Source of the DNA: Farysia itapuensis
Taxonomy: Eukaryota > Basidiomycota > Ustilaginomycetes > Ustilaginales > Ustilaginaceae
Direction: 5' to 3'
Length of the DNA: 64,000 bases
Assembly (NCBI GenBank): GCA_023212645.1
Contig: JALBYC010000037.1
Span: forward strand, 1 to 64,000
The notes beneath the pieces are model-generated. The model ran no database searches, was not told the origin of the DNA, and saw nothing but the letters and a program-made list of their open reading frames with translations. Positions 39,623 to 53,900 of this stretch are shown in pieces. Each line of letters opens with the position of its first letter. Position 1 is the first letter of the stretch. The position numbers and the translations under genes are program-made.

Positions 39623-42600
39623 CTAAGGGGGCGGCGCACCAAGGGCGATCTCGTCAAGAGGAACTGTGACAACTGTGCCGTCCGCGAGCGTTCGCTGGAG
39701 CAAGCCTTCCGACGTCTGTTCCACCTCGGTTGGAATGCCAGGGCCGAGCGGATCTTCTGCATCTGTCACAGCTGACAGAGTATCGTCTCCGCCCGATAAC
39801 CTTCGGGGACCGGAGCCTGCAGTAGATGCGTTGGTAGGAGATGTCGATAGGAGTGACGCGTCTGGCGCTTCGAGATGTGTGAGCGACGGACGACGGGCAT
39901 GGGCTCTAGCGACAGCATCTTCAGGCATCTGAATGGCGGCAGGGGCAAAGACATTGGTTGGAGACACTTCATCGCTGCTCACGGTGTCCTCGCCAGGCGT
40001 CGCCTCTTGATCGTCCTGGTCTTCGTCATCGTCGTCACCTCCCGTGACGGTACGGATTGGATTTTGTTCGTCGTCATCGTGGTACTCTCGTCTAAATTGG
40101 GCAGACCAATCCGCTGGAGTAAGGTTTTCTGAGAATGGGTTGCTGAATGCGTTCGAAGCACTCGATGCGCCAGTAAAGTCGAACGCCTGGCCAGGAGCCC
40201 CTTCGCGATTGTCGCTGTGTGGATCAGACGGATCGGCGAATGGTCCCCACTCGTCGTCCTCGTCGTCGTCGCCGAGCTCTCCGCTCCCTCCCTGATCCCC
40301 GTGGGATGGAACAAATGTGTCATCAAATCCACCATTGCCGGCGCCACCAGAGCCGGCGCGCTTCATCTCGCTGGAAAGCCAAGGTGCTTCATCATCGCTG
40401 TCGTCTTCGTCATCATCAGACTCAGCAGCACCGCCCCCGATTTGGGACGAAAGGTAGCTGGCAAAGGAGCTGCTGCCAGGAGCACCGCCCCCGACTCGTC
40501 CGTCTTCATCATCGTCGGCTCCACTGCCAAAAGATATGGACGTGCCATCTCCGCCTCGATTGAACGCAAGCGGCCCGCCCTCTTTCTCGCGGATCTCCTC
40601 CAGCGTGTCAGAAACAACTTGTCGCCATTCTTCTCGCTCTGTAAAGCTTTCTACAGGCCGGGCAATTTCAAGTGGGTACCGTTCAAGGAGTTTGACAGTC
40701 TCTTCGGCAATCAGATTCATGTGCCCCATGAACCCCAGCCGAATACGTCTGGGCCCGGCCATTGAAGCTTCGTTCCGAGTGCGTCCTTCGACAATCCGAT
40801 CAGTCAAATGTCCTTGACTGAAAACAGCCACAGTGAGATCGCGGTTAAGCCCGACGTCCATGCGACCATTGAAACACTGTTGCAATATATCGTAGACGAC
40901 ATTGTGCAGAAAATTGTTCCACGGATAGTCGAAGAAAAGGTCCAAGAGCGAAGGCATGATCTTGCATTCGAGGAACTTGCCTTTGAGCAGATCGCCAGCA
41001 ACGCATGTCGGCGGTGCGAGCTTGTCCGCCGGAGAAGCAGTACCCACTGGAGAGGCCGCTGCCGCTTCTTCGGAAGTTTTGCCGCTCCGCGCTTCGGTAT
41101 CGGAGGGGCTTGTCACAGTAGCGGCTTGCGCTCCATCTGCTTGTGTGTCTCTGACGCCATTCTCCTTGCCGCCGAGAGAGACTTCCTTTAGCAAGGCATC
41201 GTCTTCGCCTTCGTCTGTAGTGCCATTGCCTGCTTGCCGAACCTCTGTCTCGAATGATTTTTCTGCAAGAGGTCCTTGCGTATCGACCGCCACTGCTTGC
41301 GCTTCGCCGTCTATCTCCGCCGCATCATCTGTATTCAGATTGACCTCTGCTGCGGCTGAAGCATCTCCTTCTGGAACGTCGTTGCCTTGCAGGGTGCGCG
41401 CTAGAATTTGCAGTCCGTCAAGGCCTCCGGTCAACACACCATCTTCCGAGTATTGAGGACCTTCCCCACTCGCACGATTGAGCAGAGCCATATTCGAACA
41501 GTGCAAGAGCTCGGCGTATAATTCTGTGATTCGGTACCTCTCAAAAGTGAGTGGTGACAATTCGCCTACCGAGGTTTGGATCTTGACATCGGGGTCCCTT
41601 GGCTCGTCCACCAGGTGTTGGAAGTCCCTCAATCGTTCTGAGAGCACTTTCAGCATTGGACCGAGATGAACGAGACCCATTTTGTCGACTATTTCGGACA
41701 TGGCTTCTTCCATGCCTTGCACATCTTCCTCTTCTTCATCAAGTGCCTCTACGTCGTCCTTCCCTCCAACGTTGGTTTCACCGGCTTCGTCGCCTCGTCT
41801 TTGTAGTCGTCTCTCAGTCAGATCGCTCTGACGCTTGACAAGGTGGTTGTGGAGCGTTCGCAGAAGATGCTGTTCAAAATAATCGCTGTTGTTTTTTCGG
41901 ATGAGCTCAATGAAGACACCGATGCATGTCACCAAAGTTGAGCTGCAAGTCTCGGCGGTGACAGGTACCGTAGGAGCGGCAACCATTGGGAACTTGTCGT
42001 CAGTACGACCGGTAGCTGTCGAGCCCAGCGGGTCCGGACGACCAGGTGACTGCGACTCGGAAGCTGGGAAATCGCGTGGATTCAGAGGTAGGGCAAAAGA
42101 TTCATCGTCCTCGTCCGTAACAGCAGAGTCTTTAGCCAAGATGTCTTTCTGTGACTCAACGGATGCACGCCGCAGCGCAATGTCTTGCTGTTGATCCGCT
42201 AGACTTAGTTGAGCAAGTCGATCACCCGCCGCATCGGTCAGCCGACGATGGAGATTACGAGGCATTTGCGCGTCGAGCATATACGCCACCATCTTGCGCA
42301 CAATCGTCTCACTGGCGAGTTCGCGGACCAGACGGTTGTTGATACCTGTCACGTTTTCTTGCGAAAAGCTGTCACCAGCCCCTCCCGCGCCAGTCATATC
42401 TTGGCTCTGACCTTGATTGAGCACCGCTGGAGAAGGAGCTGATAAAGCAATAATGGCTTTGAGCAGCTCAGAAACAGTGTTGTGGACGTCGACCGAGTAT
42501 TTCGGCGCCAACAACTCGACGGTGCGAGATATCAAGTCTTGAGAAGAAAGCCAATCAATCACGTCGAAGCTCTGAGTAGGTGTCCGAACGGTTTCTTCCA

Positions 42601-43354
42601 TCTGTATGATTCTGAAAAGCAGATCTACGACAGCTGGCGTCTCCAGATGTGCCACAAATCTCGGCACAATGCTCGGCTGCTCCTTGATAAATTGGATCAT
42701 TTCGACCGGCTTCCTTTCCAGATACGCCCCGTTGACCTTGGCCCAATAGCCCGCTAGAACCCCACGACCGGGACCATTATCGAGCGCGTTTGTAGCTCTG
42801 AGACGATTCTCAGGCTTGTCGGAATCAAAGGAAGCACGACCTTCGCCGTTGATTGCGCCAAAGTCTTTGAAGTTCGCGGCGCTGTGATGCGGTGCAGCCG
42901 AGACTGAAGAAGCCGAGGGCGCCTGGTTCTCGGCAAAAAGTGGATGTGAGTGGATAGGAAGGGGAGCTTGCGAAGGCATCGGATTCGCTGTCAGCACAGC
43001 ATCCCAGAAAGGTACGAGGTACTCCTTTGTATCCGAAAAGACGGCATCGATTATTGGCCACAGCTCGCTACAGCTCAAGACTTCGGAGGCTACGTATGGG
43101 TACTTGAACTTGACCTTTTCTTCCCATTCTTTGCCAGCCGCAGAGGTGCCGCCCACGTTTGCAGACCCAACAACATGCTCCATCAGCCTCTTGACAATTC
43201 TGGGTTGCCGGAGGTAGTTGATCAATTTTTGGTTTTGGGACTTGCATTCCTGCAGCAGGTCATCCTCGTCCAAGACATCCTCGAGGGTGACATTAGGTTT
43301 GTCCAGCAGCGTTTCCAAGGTGGAAACTGAAGAAAAGCCAAACCTCCAGAACAT
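39623..43354 (-). CDS. SAPS-domain regulatory subunit of Sit4/PP6-type phosphatase
   Basis: The product is 1243 aa. Family knowledge: SAPS proteins (yeast Sap155/185/190, fission yeast Ekc1, animal PP6R) bind the Sit4/PP6 catalytic subunit and direct it in TOR signalling, the cell cycle and trafficking. Seen here: the conserved N-terminus MFWRFGFSSVSTLETLLDK, the early DEDDLLQECKSQNQKLINYL and the core VDLLFRIIQMEET; later MPSLLDLFFDYPWNNFLHNV and LGFMGHMNLIAEE mark the end of the SAPS domain near 890. The C-terminal third is acidic and disordered (EDDEWGPFADPSDP is typical of the family). The start is ATG 43354; three further codons upstream begin at a TTG. Confidence 0.93.
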   Translation of the reverse strand: MFWRFGFSSVSTLETLLDKPNVTLEDVLDEDDLLQECKSQNQKLINYLRQPRIVKRLMEHVVGSANVGGTSAAGKEWEEKVKFKYPYVASEVLSCSELWPIIDAVFSDTKEYLVPFWDAVLTANPMPSQAPLPIHSHPLFAENQAPSASSVSAAPHHSAANFKDFGAINGEGRASFDSDKPENRLRATNALDNGPGRGVLAGYWAKVNGAYLERKPVEMIQFIKEQPSIVPRFVAHLETPAVVDLLFRIIQMEETVRTPTQSFDVIDWLSSQDLISRTVELLAPKYSVDVHNTVSELLKAIIALSAPSPAVLNQGQSQDMTGAGGAGDSFSQENVTGINNRLVRELASETIVRKMVAYMLDAQMPRNLHRRLTDAAGDRLAQLSLADQQQDIALRRASVESQKDILAKDSAVTDEDDESFALPLNPRDFPASESQSPGRPDPLGSTATGRTDDKFPMVAAPTVPVTAETCSSTLVTCIGVFIELIRKNNSDYFEQHLLRTLHNHLVKRQSDLTERRLQRRGDEAGETNVGGKDDVEALDEEEEDVQGMEEAMSEIVDKMGLVHLGPMLKVLSERLRDFQHLVDEPRDPDVKIQTSVGELSPLTFERYRITELYAELLHCSNMALLNRASGEGPQYSEDGVLTGGLDGLQILARTLQGNDVPEGDASAAAEVNLNTDDAAEIDGEAQAVAVDTQGPLAEKSFETEVRQAGNGTTDEGEDDALLKEVSLGGKENGVRDTQADGAQAATVTSPSDTEARSGKTSEEAAAASPVGTASPADKLAPPTCVAGDLLKGKFLECKIMPSLLDLFFDYPWNNFLHNVVYDILQQCFNGRMDVGLNRDLTVAVFSQGHLTDRIVEGRTRNEASMAGPRRIRLGFMGHMNLIAEETVKLLERYPLEIARPVESFTEREEWRQVVSDTLEEIREKEGGPLAFNRGGDGTSISFGSGADDDEDGRVGGGAPGSSSFASYLSSQIGGGAAESDDDEDDSDDEAPWLSSEMKRAGSGGAGNGGFDDTFVPSHGDQGGSGELGDDDEDDEWGPFADPSDPHSDNREGAPGQAFDFTGASSASNAFSNPFSENLTPADWSAQFRREYHDDDEQNPIRTVTGGDDDDEDQDDQEATPGEDTVSSDEVSPTNVFAPAAIQMPEDAVARAHARRPSLTHLEAPDASLLSTSPTNASTAGSGPRRLSGGDDTLSAVTDAEDPLGPGIPTEVEQTSEGLLQRTLADGTVVTVPLDEIALGAPPP

Positions 43355-43772
43355 GATCGGCAAGGCTTCTGCCGGCGCGTTGCGAGGAAAAGCTCAGCGT
43401 AACTGAGCAACACTTGGAGTCCGATACTTCAGAATGACCAAGAAACGCGTCCGACAGTTCTGCCTACCGACAAGAAGGCCTATAATCTGTCTGATGGGCG
43501 TGTTCGTCCGACCTGTGACGGTTTTTGGCGTCAAGGTGCGGTAATAGGAGCAAGAAAGGGAATGCAACGGCTCGCAGATTCGACTTCCGAGGGTCGATCA
43601 TTGGTGCAATCTCCCGATCCAACTTGCACAGCCCCGATATGAAAGCAAATCAGACGCCCTTATCACACTCACAGACTAGCTACGGCTGCAATAAGACAGG
43701 TATTCCTTTTCAAGCGGTACATGCAACAGCGTATGGAGAAGCACAAACATGGACTGATTTGGAAAAGCTAGA
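43355..43772. other. Intergenic region
   Basis: This 418-bp gap is the promoter side of the SAPS gene and the 3' flank of the MYST acetyltransferase gene. No gene or RNA is seen. Confidence 0.4.
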
Positions 43773-46700
43773 CTATCCGAGTACGTCGTCATCACTGCCA
43801 GGTGCATCCTCCTCGCTACCATCTACACCAATATCGCTGCTACCTTCGGCATCCTGGTCAGTTGCTTGTACAGACGGCCTGAATGTGTTCATTTGCTGAT
43901 CAGGTGCGGCAGGCACCGGCGCTTCAGCGACGACGTCATCAACGTCTTCCTCATCTTCGTCATCCAGCAGAGCCAGTGCTTTTTTACGCGGCCGGTTGCG
44001 AGCACCATTGGCATGATGAGGAGTGGAGGGTGAGCTGGGTGCCGAAGAGCGGACAAAGTTCAAATCGTCGTGCAGACCAGGTGTTGGCGTTGCTTGCACG
44101 GACCGATCCGGACTGGCTATTGCAGAATGAATGCGAGGTTGACTTCCGCTAGGAATCGGCGTATTACAGCCGCTTTGCCCTGTCTTTCGCTGCAACTTGG
44201 GATTCTCGCTAAGCAGAGAAAAGCCCAGGTTGGCCGTCATATCGGTGGGAGTGAAGGCTCGGGACCCTGCACCGCGTGTTACAGGATCATCCCTGTCATT
44301 GCGCAGAAGCGCTGGGGTACCACTTGCCTGTATAGGCTGGGGAAACGATCTCGAGACGAGGAAAGGTGTCCATTTGAGCTTCTCAGCTCGCACCTTGAGG
44401 TAGCCCTTGGCCTCGTAATTTTTTAGGTGAGCAATAACATAGTCACGATCGAAATGGATGTGATAGTCTATCGGGAGCTTTGTTGTGGCATCCCTGTCTC
44501 TTTGTAGCTGCTTAGCGCTCTGAGAAGGATGAAGACGAGGTCGACCTCGCCCGCGAGGCTGGGCAGACTGTTCTTCCTGACCAGGGATCCCGGTGCGGTA
44601 CTTGCTTGTGGCAGGAGTCCGGTTACTACTGGTCCCTCCATCGTACACGACAATCATGTCTTGCTCGCGAAGCACGTAGAAGACGTCTTCGAGCTGCATG
44701 GCTGTAGCATTGCTGATGTCTTCCATCGTTACTTGTTCGGGTGCATGTCGTAGATAGTAAAACACGGCAAGTGTCCAGTAGTTGCGATAGCTCAGCAAGC
44801 CCAAGTCACTCAAAGGCTTCTCTGGAGATCCGGTGCGATTCTCCTTTTTGGACAGCAAAAAGCTGATGTCGATCAAGAAGTTGCCCCAGCCACGGCGTTG
44901 CCGAACAGGAAGGGTCATGATGCATGAGACGTTGTAGTTCAACGGACTGCGCTTCTCCTTGCTGAAGTAGCCAACGAAATGGTCACCGAGACTGTCGCCT
45001 TCTGTGACAATGTAGAAGAGAAATGGTTCGACGTCGTAGTATAATGTCTTGTGGTCCAAAAACATTTTGGCAAGCAGGCAAAGATTTTGACAATAGATCT
45101 TGTTTTTGCGACCATCTACCTCGTAGACGCAGACGTTGCCGTCCCGGTATATCTCGTCTCCAGGTGGTGTTCGCATCTTGCATTTTAGCCGATGGCGGTG
45201 GGCCATAAATCGACTTTTCATGTATTTGAGACAGTACTCGCAGATCCAAAGGCGGCCATCAGGCACCATGCTGTATTCTTCGGGGTAAGGTGCTTGGAAC
45301 CATGTGTCGATATCGAACTCCCCGAATCGAATACATTTGATGGGCGTCGCGGTGCCGCTCTCTGCGCTTGTGGCAGCCGAAGTAATTTCGGCTTGAGCCG
45401 CAGCTCCAGGTCCTGGGGTTGCCGATGGGGAGACCGACGAGGCTCCAAGTTGGGATCTCGGGATGCGAGAAGCAGATGGGGTATCTAAAGGTGTGACTGA
45501 AAACCGGGGAGATGCAGTAGCTGAGTGCAGCGTGCCTGCAGCGGCGGACGGACGACGTATAACACGTCCGCTAAATGTGCCTGGCAAACTCGCCAAACTC
45601 GCACCCAGCTTGCTTTCCGCTGTTCGTTTACCGTGCTCGAAACGCTCCACGTCTTGAGCTGTGGGTCGGTACAGGTGTGTGATGGCGTCTAATCCAGTCA
45701 GTACACCGCCGAACGGATCATCTTCCTCGGGCTCCGACGTTTTATCGTCCTCTTCAGATTCAACTACTCGTCCGCGTTTCACCTTGCGATACGTCCGAGC
45801 GGAATCAGACGATCGATCTGATCTGTCGTCACCTCCCTCGGACATCTGCGCTTTCCCATTGCGCCTGGATTGGTTGACGCCGTTCTCGGTGCCATTCCGA
45901 GTTGTGTGAGTCGCTTTCTGCTTTGACGGACGACCTCGCCCTCGTGATCTGCCTGTGCTTGTGTCAATGCCGTTCCTCTGCGGTTCGTTTGTTGCATCTT
46001 CCGACCCTGTCACAGCCCGTCGCTGTGCTACCCATGGCGAAGCTGGCGAAAGGTTGAACAAGCTCCCAGCTGCGCTTAATAGACCGTTCTTGAGACTGTT
46101 CATGACTGCGAACGAAGAAGGGGACTCTTGCTGTTGTGATTCGCTGGAAGTTGCGTTCCAGGATCCATAAGAAGCTATCGTGGGATAGCTTGATGTGACG
46201 CCCAATGTTTGTAAATGCTGAGGACCAGCAATGCTCATGAGATGATCTCCAAGTTGGACACAGGTTGGACATGTCCATTGGCCCCGTGGAGGCTTTTCCA
46301 AGGGCGGTGACAGACAGTATAGGTGCCAGCCGCGGTCACAGCGGTCACAGAACATGAGTTGAGCCTGAAAGAGTGAGAGAGTCAGCACACAAAATCAGTA
46401 TCTGATGCGCGATCCTACTTACGTCGTCCCCTTTGTCTCTACAGATTTCGCACTGTTTGCACTCGATGCACCTCCATTCGTAGCTTTGTACTACCTTGAT
46501 CTTCCTAGGATTCCGGCCCCATCTGAGACAGTGTGGATGCCCAGAGCTACCGCAGTCAAAGCAGCTGATGAGAATCTTTGGGCCATCTTTTGGGTTGAGA
46601 GCAGGCATGAGACAAAACGCGCAGATGCTTTGCGGTGGTGCCCGCTGACCCGAGGAGCGAGATTGAAGACGGTTGGCCACAGCATTCTGGGCCAGCTTGC

Positions 46701-46839
46701 GCTTCTTTGCTGGACTTGAAGAGAACGTCGGCTGCTTTACAGGTGGTTGTGGCTTTGGTGAAGAAACTGACCTCCGTGGACCGATCACTTTCAAGCTGGT
46801 CGGCGTAGGCTTCGAGCCTGGCTGCAGCGTCATCATCAT
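43773..46839 (-). CDS. MYST histone acetyltransferase with tandem PHD fingers
   Basis: There are two exons, 46839-46423 and 46364-43773 (58-nt intron, GTAAGT donor, phase 0), encoding about 1002 aa. Seen here: tandem PHD fingers at about residues 72-185 ([25 protein letters not shown], then [18 protein letters not shown]) spanning the splice junction; the MYST domain with the C2HC finger [25 protein letters not shown] element near 512; and the acetyl-CoA loop [10 protein letters not shown] near 624. Double PHD plus MYST is the MOZ/Sas3/Mst2 architecture, which acetylates histone H3 in NuA3-like complexes. A Ser-rich linker and a C-terminal disordered tail flank the catalytic part. The start is the first of three ATGs (46839, 46836, 46833); the finger C2HC sits 20 residues long. 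Confidence 0.9.
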
Positions 46840-47238
46840 ACACTTACTTCAGGTCGATTTCGATGTATGCCATTGTAATAGATAGCTGAGATTTTGCCCT
46901 TTTGGTGAGCAGAGCTCTTGTGACAACGACAGACACCTGGGAAAGTCCGTGCCTTTTGTATAGGCGAGGCGATAGCTGACAGTGTCAACTTTCCTGTCTA
47001 CGTAGCCAGGCCTCTCTCTTCCGAGTCTGTATGTTCTCGATGGTTGCTTCGTGGCAGGAATACAAGAGCCGTCGCTATGTCAGGGTGCTCAGAAGGGCAG
47101 TCACACTCGACTCTTGACTGTCGCGACATTCGAAACCCTGGACCACTTTGAACGGACGCACTTTAAACACGCATCGTCGTGCCGTCGTGCTCTACTCTCA
47201 CGCTTTCTTGCGCTGCAAATTGTATTACTAAGTATTTG
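46840..47238. other. Intergenic region
   Basis: This 399-bp gap is the promoter side of the MYST gene and 3' flank of the dynactin gene. It contains ordinary AT-richer sequence; no tRNA or other gene was recognised. Confidence 0.4.
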
Positions 47239-47981
47239 TCATTCTATTAAATCAGCGCGTACGCCTTGGATGATCTTGAGTTTGTGAGCACTAGGTATGG
47301 TGTCTCGCAGATAGTCGAGATGTTTGGCGTGCAGAGCAGCTTGCTGTTTCACACCTTCACCGCTCCAAAGTCTACGCCGGTTGTCACCGCCATAGACCAC
47401 GGTTCTGTCGGGCAGCTCTTCTCTAACCAATTCCTTGCCTGCTTCGTTGAGCGCAATTGACGTTGGCAGCAGTTGGTCTTCTTGCTTGTCCTGATCATCA
47501 ATGAACAGGCTTGCAAGCTCCCGCGATGAAATGGGCTGAGGATAAACACTGCATCCAGCGCCGACTGTGCAAAAATTTGCGACGCTGACATTAGATGCTA
47601 CTTTTGAGCGAGCTTCAAAGACGTTGTTTGATCCAACCGCAAAGGCCTCTATGCGGCATCCAGTTTGAAAGAGATTAGCATCGCCAATTTTGATGGCCTG
47701 GCCGGTGCGGTTGACGAGTACGGCGAGCTCTTCGATGATGCAGTCAGCCCCAATCGAGATGGGACCTTGAAGAGCCAAGATGGTGGCTTTGGGGTGGACA
47801 ACCGTGCCGCTTCCAATGCTGATTTCACCTCTCAGATCGGCCTCGTTAGCAATGATGACCCTCGAGCCTACGATCAACTTATCGTGTCTGCAGCAAAGCG
47901 ATATGGTTCAATGACTTGTCTCTGTGCAAAGCTGTGAATGTGAGCACGGAAGTCTCAGACAGGTACTCACAGCGGCGCCAT
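47239..47981 (-). CDS. Dynactin subunit p27 (DCTN6-like)
   Basis: There are two exons, 47981-47971 (only 11 nt) and 47887-47239 (83-nt intron, GTGAGT donor, GCTGCAG acceptor), giving 219 aa. The protein begins MAPLHDKLIVGSRVIIANEA and continues with hexad repeats of a left-handed beta helix (GEISIGSGTVVHPKATI, GPISIGADCIIEELAVLV, NNVFEARSKVA), then a C-terminal helix with RLWSGEGVKQQAAL. This order matches dynactin p27, part of the pointed-end complex that links dynactin to cargo such as endosomes. Without the tiny first exon no ATG precedes the conserved IVGSRVII. An alternative acceptor (CACAG at 47936) would bring a stop into frame. Confidence 0.87.
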
Positions 47982-49765
<1,784 letters not shown>

Positions 49766-49877
49766 GCAACCAAGATACATACCTCTTCTCTCCAGCAACG
49801 GATCATTCAGCCTAATTTACGCAAAGGATCATTTTTCAGGACAAATGTGAATGTGCTACGTGATGTCAAAGAGCCTG

Positions 49878-50624
49878 CTACTTGAGCATGCCCATAAGCG
49901 CCCCCAGACCGCCCGAATTTCCACCGCCGATGAGGCCAGCGAGAGAGCTAGGATTCTTCATAGCAAGTTTCATTGCCATCTGGCCGGCCTGGTTCACGGC
50001 GTCCTGCTTGGAGCCTTCGGCTTGGCCTTGAGAGTCCTTCGTGTCGTATAAATCTGCAGCATGGCTCATAGCAGCGCCAATCAGCTTCTGCTGGAAGCTT
50101 CCGCCTCCACTGCCGAAGCCACCTCCACTGCCACCGCCACCTCCAAGCATAGACTTGAACGCTGAAAGTCTATCGATGCACAAGTTCTGATCAGTGACCT
50201 GATGACTACCGCGCACACATTGCTCTACTTACACTGCTGCATTCCCGATCTGTCCAGCCGAGTTGGAGCCAGGCTGGTTGTGGACAGCGTCCTGGTCATT
50301 AAGCAGCTCCTGCTCATTGACATCGCCGCCACCTTGGTGGTTACTGCCTTGTAAGAAGCTAGCAGCGTTCGAAAAGAGCGAAGAGTCATGATTGCCTGAA
50401 CTGTAGTTTTGCGCCATCGACGAAAGTTGACCAAAATCGAATCCTCCCCCACCGCTACTACTATGGCTTTGACGGGTTTCATCCTCGTTGCCGTAGTTGT
50501 TGGTGCCCTGCTGTTGGCCGCCGCCGCTCATATAGCTTTGAGCCATGTTAGCAAGCGACCCAATATCGAAGCCGCCACCTCCTCCTTGTCTGTTTTGGTT
50601 GCTGTTATCGTCGCCGCCAAACAT
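49878..50624 (-). CDS. Gly-rich protein resembling fungal beta-flanking proteins
   Basis: There are two exons, 50624-50233 and 50169-49878 (63-nt intron, GTAAGT donor), encoding 227 aa. Seen here: an N-terminal MFGGDDNSNQN, a Gly/Ser/Gln-rich half with two related segments (FDIGSLANMAQSYMSGG and FDFGQLSSMAQNYSSG), and a C-terminal helical half with KLIGAAMSHAADLYD, SKQDAVNQAGQMAMKLAMK and a GGNSGGLGALMGML end. This pattern recurs in fungal small proteins annotated as beta-flanking or DUF7721-type; function is unknown. It is convergent with the MAPK gene (112 bp) and divergent from the GCP5-like gene (276 bp). Confidence 0.75.
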
Positions 50625-50900
50625 CTTAGATACGTGAATGTCGAGAGTATCAAAGCAAAAAGAGACGACCGAAGGTGCCGACGACGTTTCCTGGTCCCAG
50701 TCACAGTGTTACTCTCGCTCCAGCGCTCGAGCCAACTAGTATTGTCAAACCTCCACTTCGCTGTTCTATTCGCCCGATCGGCACGGATCGGGAAGTATCT
50801 CAATCACGATTCACGATTCACGAAGGTATCTTGAAACGCGTCCGTACGTTCCGGTTGAAACTCAAGTTCCGTGAAGTGTTGCTCTCTGACTGCCACCGGT

Positions 50901-53900
50901 ATGTCAGACGAAGCAGGTCCAAGCTCGAGAATTCAGGGCGACGTAGTGGAAGTGCGAAGACGACATGCGGCTAAGGCGACAAATGCGCGACGTGTCGCCC
51001 AGGAGAAGATTGTGAATCGTCTTGTCTCCGCTTTCCTATCAAGCGATGCCCCATCTCGGGAATCACAGAAGGCACGAGCGATCGACATTGTCCGCAAGGA
51101 TACTTGGTCAGCAGCCGACGCGTCCGAAGTCATGAAGAGCATCAAAGGTCTGTGTCGTAGGTATACTATCGATCTGTCCTCTGAACTGGCTGGAGCGCTT
51201 CAGCTTTGTTACACAGAGTTATATCACTGCTCAAAGCAGGCCTGGGACTTTGCCGAAACACTAAGGGAGGCCGACGCCCAGCGAGAGATGAAGGCTGAGC
51301 ACGTCCAAGACCCACCTATACGGCCTGAGAACGTAGCCGATATGATCAAGCTTCTTCTTGACCTATCTAGGCCACCTGACGTCACATCGCGCACAGCCGC
51401 TTTACTCATTCTGAACACGACTGAGCCTAGACGCGCCACGTATCTTACGGAAGATCAGCGGAAACAACAGGAACGGTCGGAATGGCTCAATATCTTGCTC
51501 GACGACCCCTTAGAAGGCGATGTCTGGACTGTACAGGACGATAACGACCAGTCTGATCTGTCTGATTGGAGCGCAGACACAGACCTTGCGAGAGCTGAGG
51601 ACAGGCAGCAAGATCATAAGACAAAGACATCTCGCATCTCGACCCGAAAACGTGGACAGCTCAACGAGGACTACCAACTAGCGGAAGCTTGGACACATGG
51701 AGGGGCATCACGTCGGGACACGTTGCAGGCTGCCACCGACAGTCTTCGGATAAGTAGCGAAGGTGACATGAACGGCAAAATAGCGGAGATTGATGCTATT
51801 CGAGAAAGCCTGCACGTGCTCATGGGCCATCCCGGCGTTCTTTTCCAACAAACTTCGCTGGGCTTCTTTGCTCTCCGGACACGGGCAATGGATGCCGCTA
51901 GCGCCTCTGTCGAGAGCAACATCTTTGGTCAGCTCGGCAACATTGTCGAGATGGCAAATGAGTTAGCAGCGGTCAGGACCTATGCTACGCTCTGCATTGG
52001 CTCAAGCTTCAAGGCGAAGAGCGTTCAGACTCGATCAGCAGGAGCGGAAGCATTCGCGGAGCAATTGCAGGCGCTCCTACAACGCTTGCACATGCAGCTG
52101 TCAGAGTTCGACAGTGACATAGCTGCTTATGCTTGTGACACAGATGTGAACCTTTTGCATTGCGAAAGATTTGTCAGTCTCCCGCACCTTGTTAGCCAGG
52201 TGAGACGACTCTCAGGAACGATTCTGCTGCTTCGTAGTATACTACACGATTTGGGCTGTCTCTCACCTTCCTATGCTGAGGTCAGTGACAGCAGTCTGAT
52301 AGACAGCTTGCAGGTTCTGTTGCAGTTTGTCCAGGACCACGGTACGCCACTGGAACACAGCACAATTCTGCAAGATCTTATTCAGTGCTTGTTGGCAGTA
52401 TCTGCGCCAGCATGGCAATCCATCTGCAATCTCGTCCAGCGTGGACTCAGCTTTGCCATCCATCGTGAGCATGATCCTGTATTTCAAGATCGGCTTGTTG
52501 CTCAGATAGTTCGAAGAGAAGCGCATATGGCTACTTCCGACAGCCGATTTTGGCTTGAAGGCTATGCCGTGCCTGACGACACGGATCTGGTCCAATGTCC
52601 AGCGGTCTTCTGCAAGGTCATTGAAGATGTGATTCTCACAGCGAAAGGCGTGGGGCTTCTGCGCAGTCTTGGTATCGATGCGCTTGGAGATCTCAGGCCT
52701 TGTGCAAACTTTGCTGACGTAGTCGGTATTTCGACCGACATGAACCACTCACTCTCAACCACAAGTTCGGACCACAGTGAAGCAGGCGACCTCTCCTTGC
52801 CAGGGCCTGCCATAGAACCACGACATGCGCGCCAGCACCTGCGGTCGATGCTGTTTGGAGCAAACAGAGTGAGGGAGCAGCCCGGAGGTGAGACAGGCCT
52901 CGTCACTCCTCCATCTGACGTTGAAATTGGTTCGGTCTCGGGACAGGCACCGCATCACGTCGCCTTCTTGCTAGAACCAAGACTGAGTCGTTCGTTGTCG
53001 ACACACCTGTCGCCTATAGTGACTATCGTGAGGAAGCGCTTATTGGAGGTCTTCACGTTACCCACCGCTCAAGGTGGGTGTGGGTTCTATGAACACCTTC
53101 ACGCGGTCCAAGGTTTATACTTGATGCAGCAGGGAACAGACGTCTCCGACTGGCTGGACAAAGTTTTTACTGATCTCCGAAAGCCCCAAGGTTTGACAAA
53201 AGCTCTCGAGACACACCGGCTGAACGGCAGCTTGCGCGACACCCTTGAAGACAATCTGCAGAGTCACGGCTCGAGGGAGCTCTGGATAGACACAAGTCTT
53301 GTTCGATTTGCGACGGACGAGACCGCCGTGGGGCGCTTGCGAAGTAGACTGCGAAATCTGGGCGATGTTCGCCTGAACTACCGAATTCCATGGCCTGTCG
53401 TGTACTGCTTTCCGAGCGAATCCATGGCGATTTATCAAAGTATATTCACCGTCCTTTTACGGGTCAGGTACGCTTATTGGAGTCTATGCTCGACGCTCAA
53501 GCTGGCAATGCCAGATACAAAGCATCTGCGTCAATTCTGGGTGCTCAGGAGGGATGTACAGTGGCTCTTGCTCACGCTGCTGGACTTCTTGCAAGGTGAT
53601 GTGATTGGAACGTTCGTAGGTCAAACTCAAGCAGAGTTCGAAGGTCTTTCCTCCCTAGATGCTGTTGTTGACCTGCACGTGAACGCCATGGCAAGGCTGA
53701 AGAAACTCTGTTTCCTCGATGCAGAACAGATCAGTATGCAAGAGCTTTTTTCTGCAGCCACAACACTGGCAGACGAGGTAGTAAACAACTACGAAACACT
53801 CATTGGGCAAGGGAGTCGTAAAGACGAGCGAAGAGCGCGAAAGAACCGCAACGACCGACGAAGAAGACGCAAAGCCGGGGCACGCCACAGACGAGCGCCT

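Noticed and set aside
46833..46880. Upstream micro-exon MAYIEIDL before the MYST gene
   Set aside because: The intron needed would be only about 26 nt and the joined frame does not match the PHD-MYST frame.
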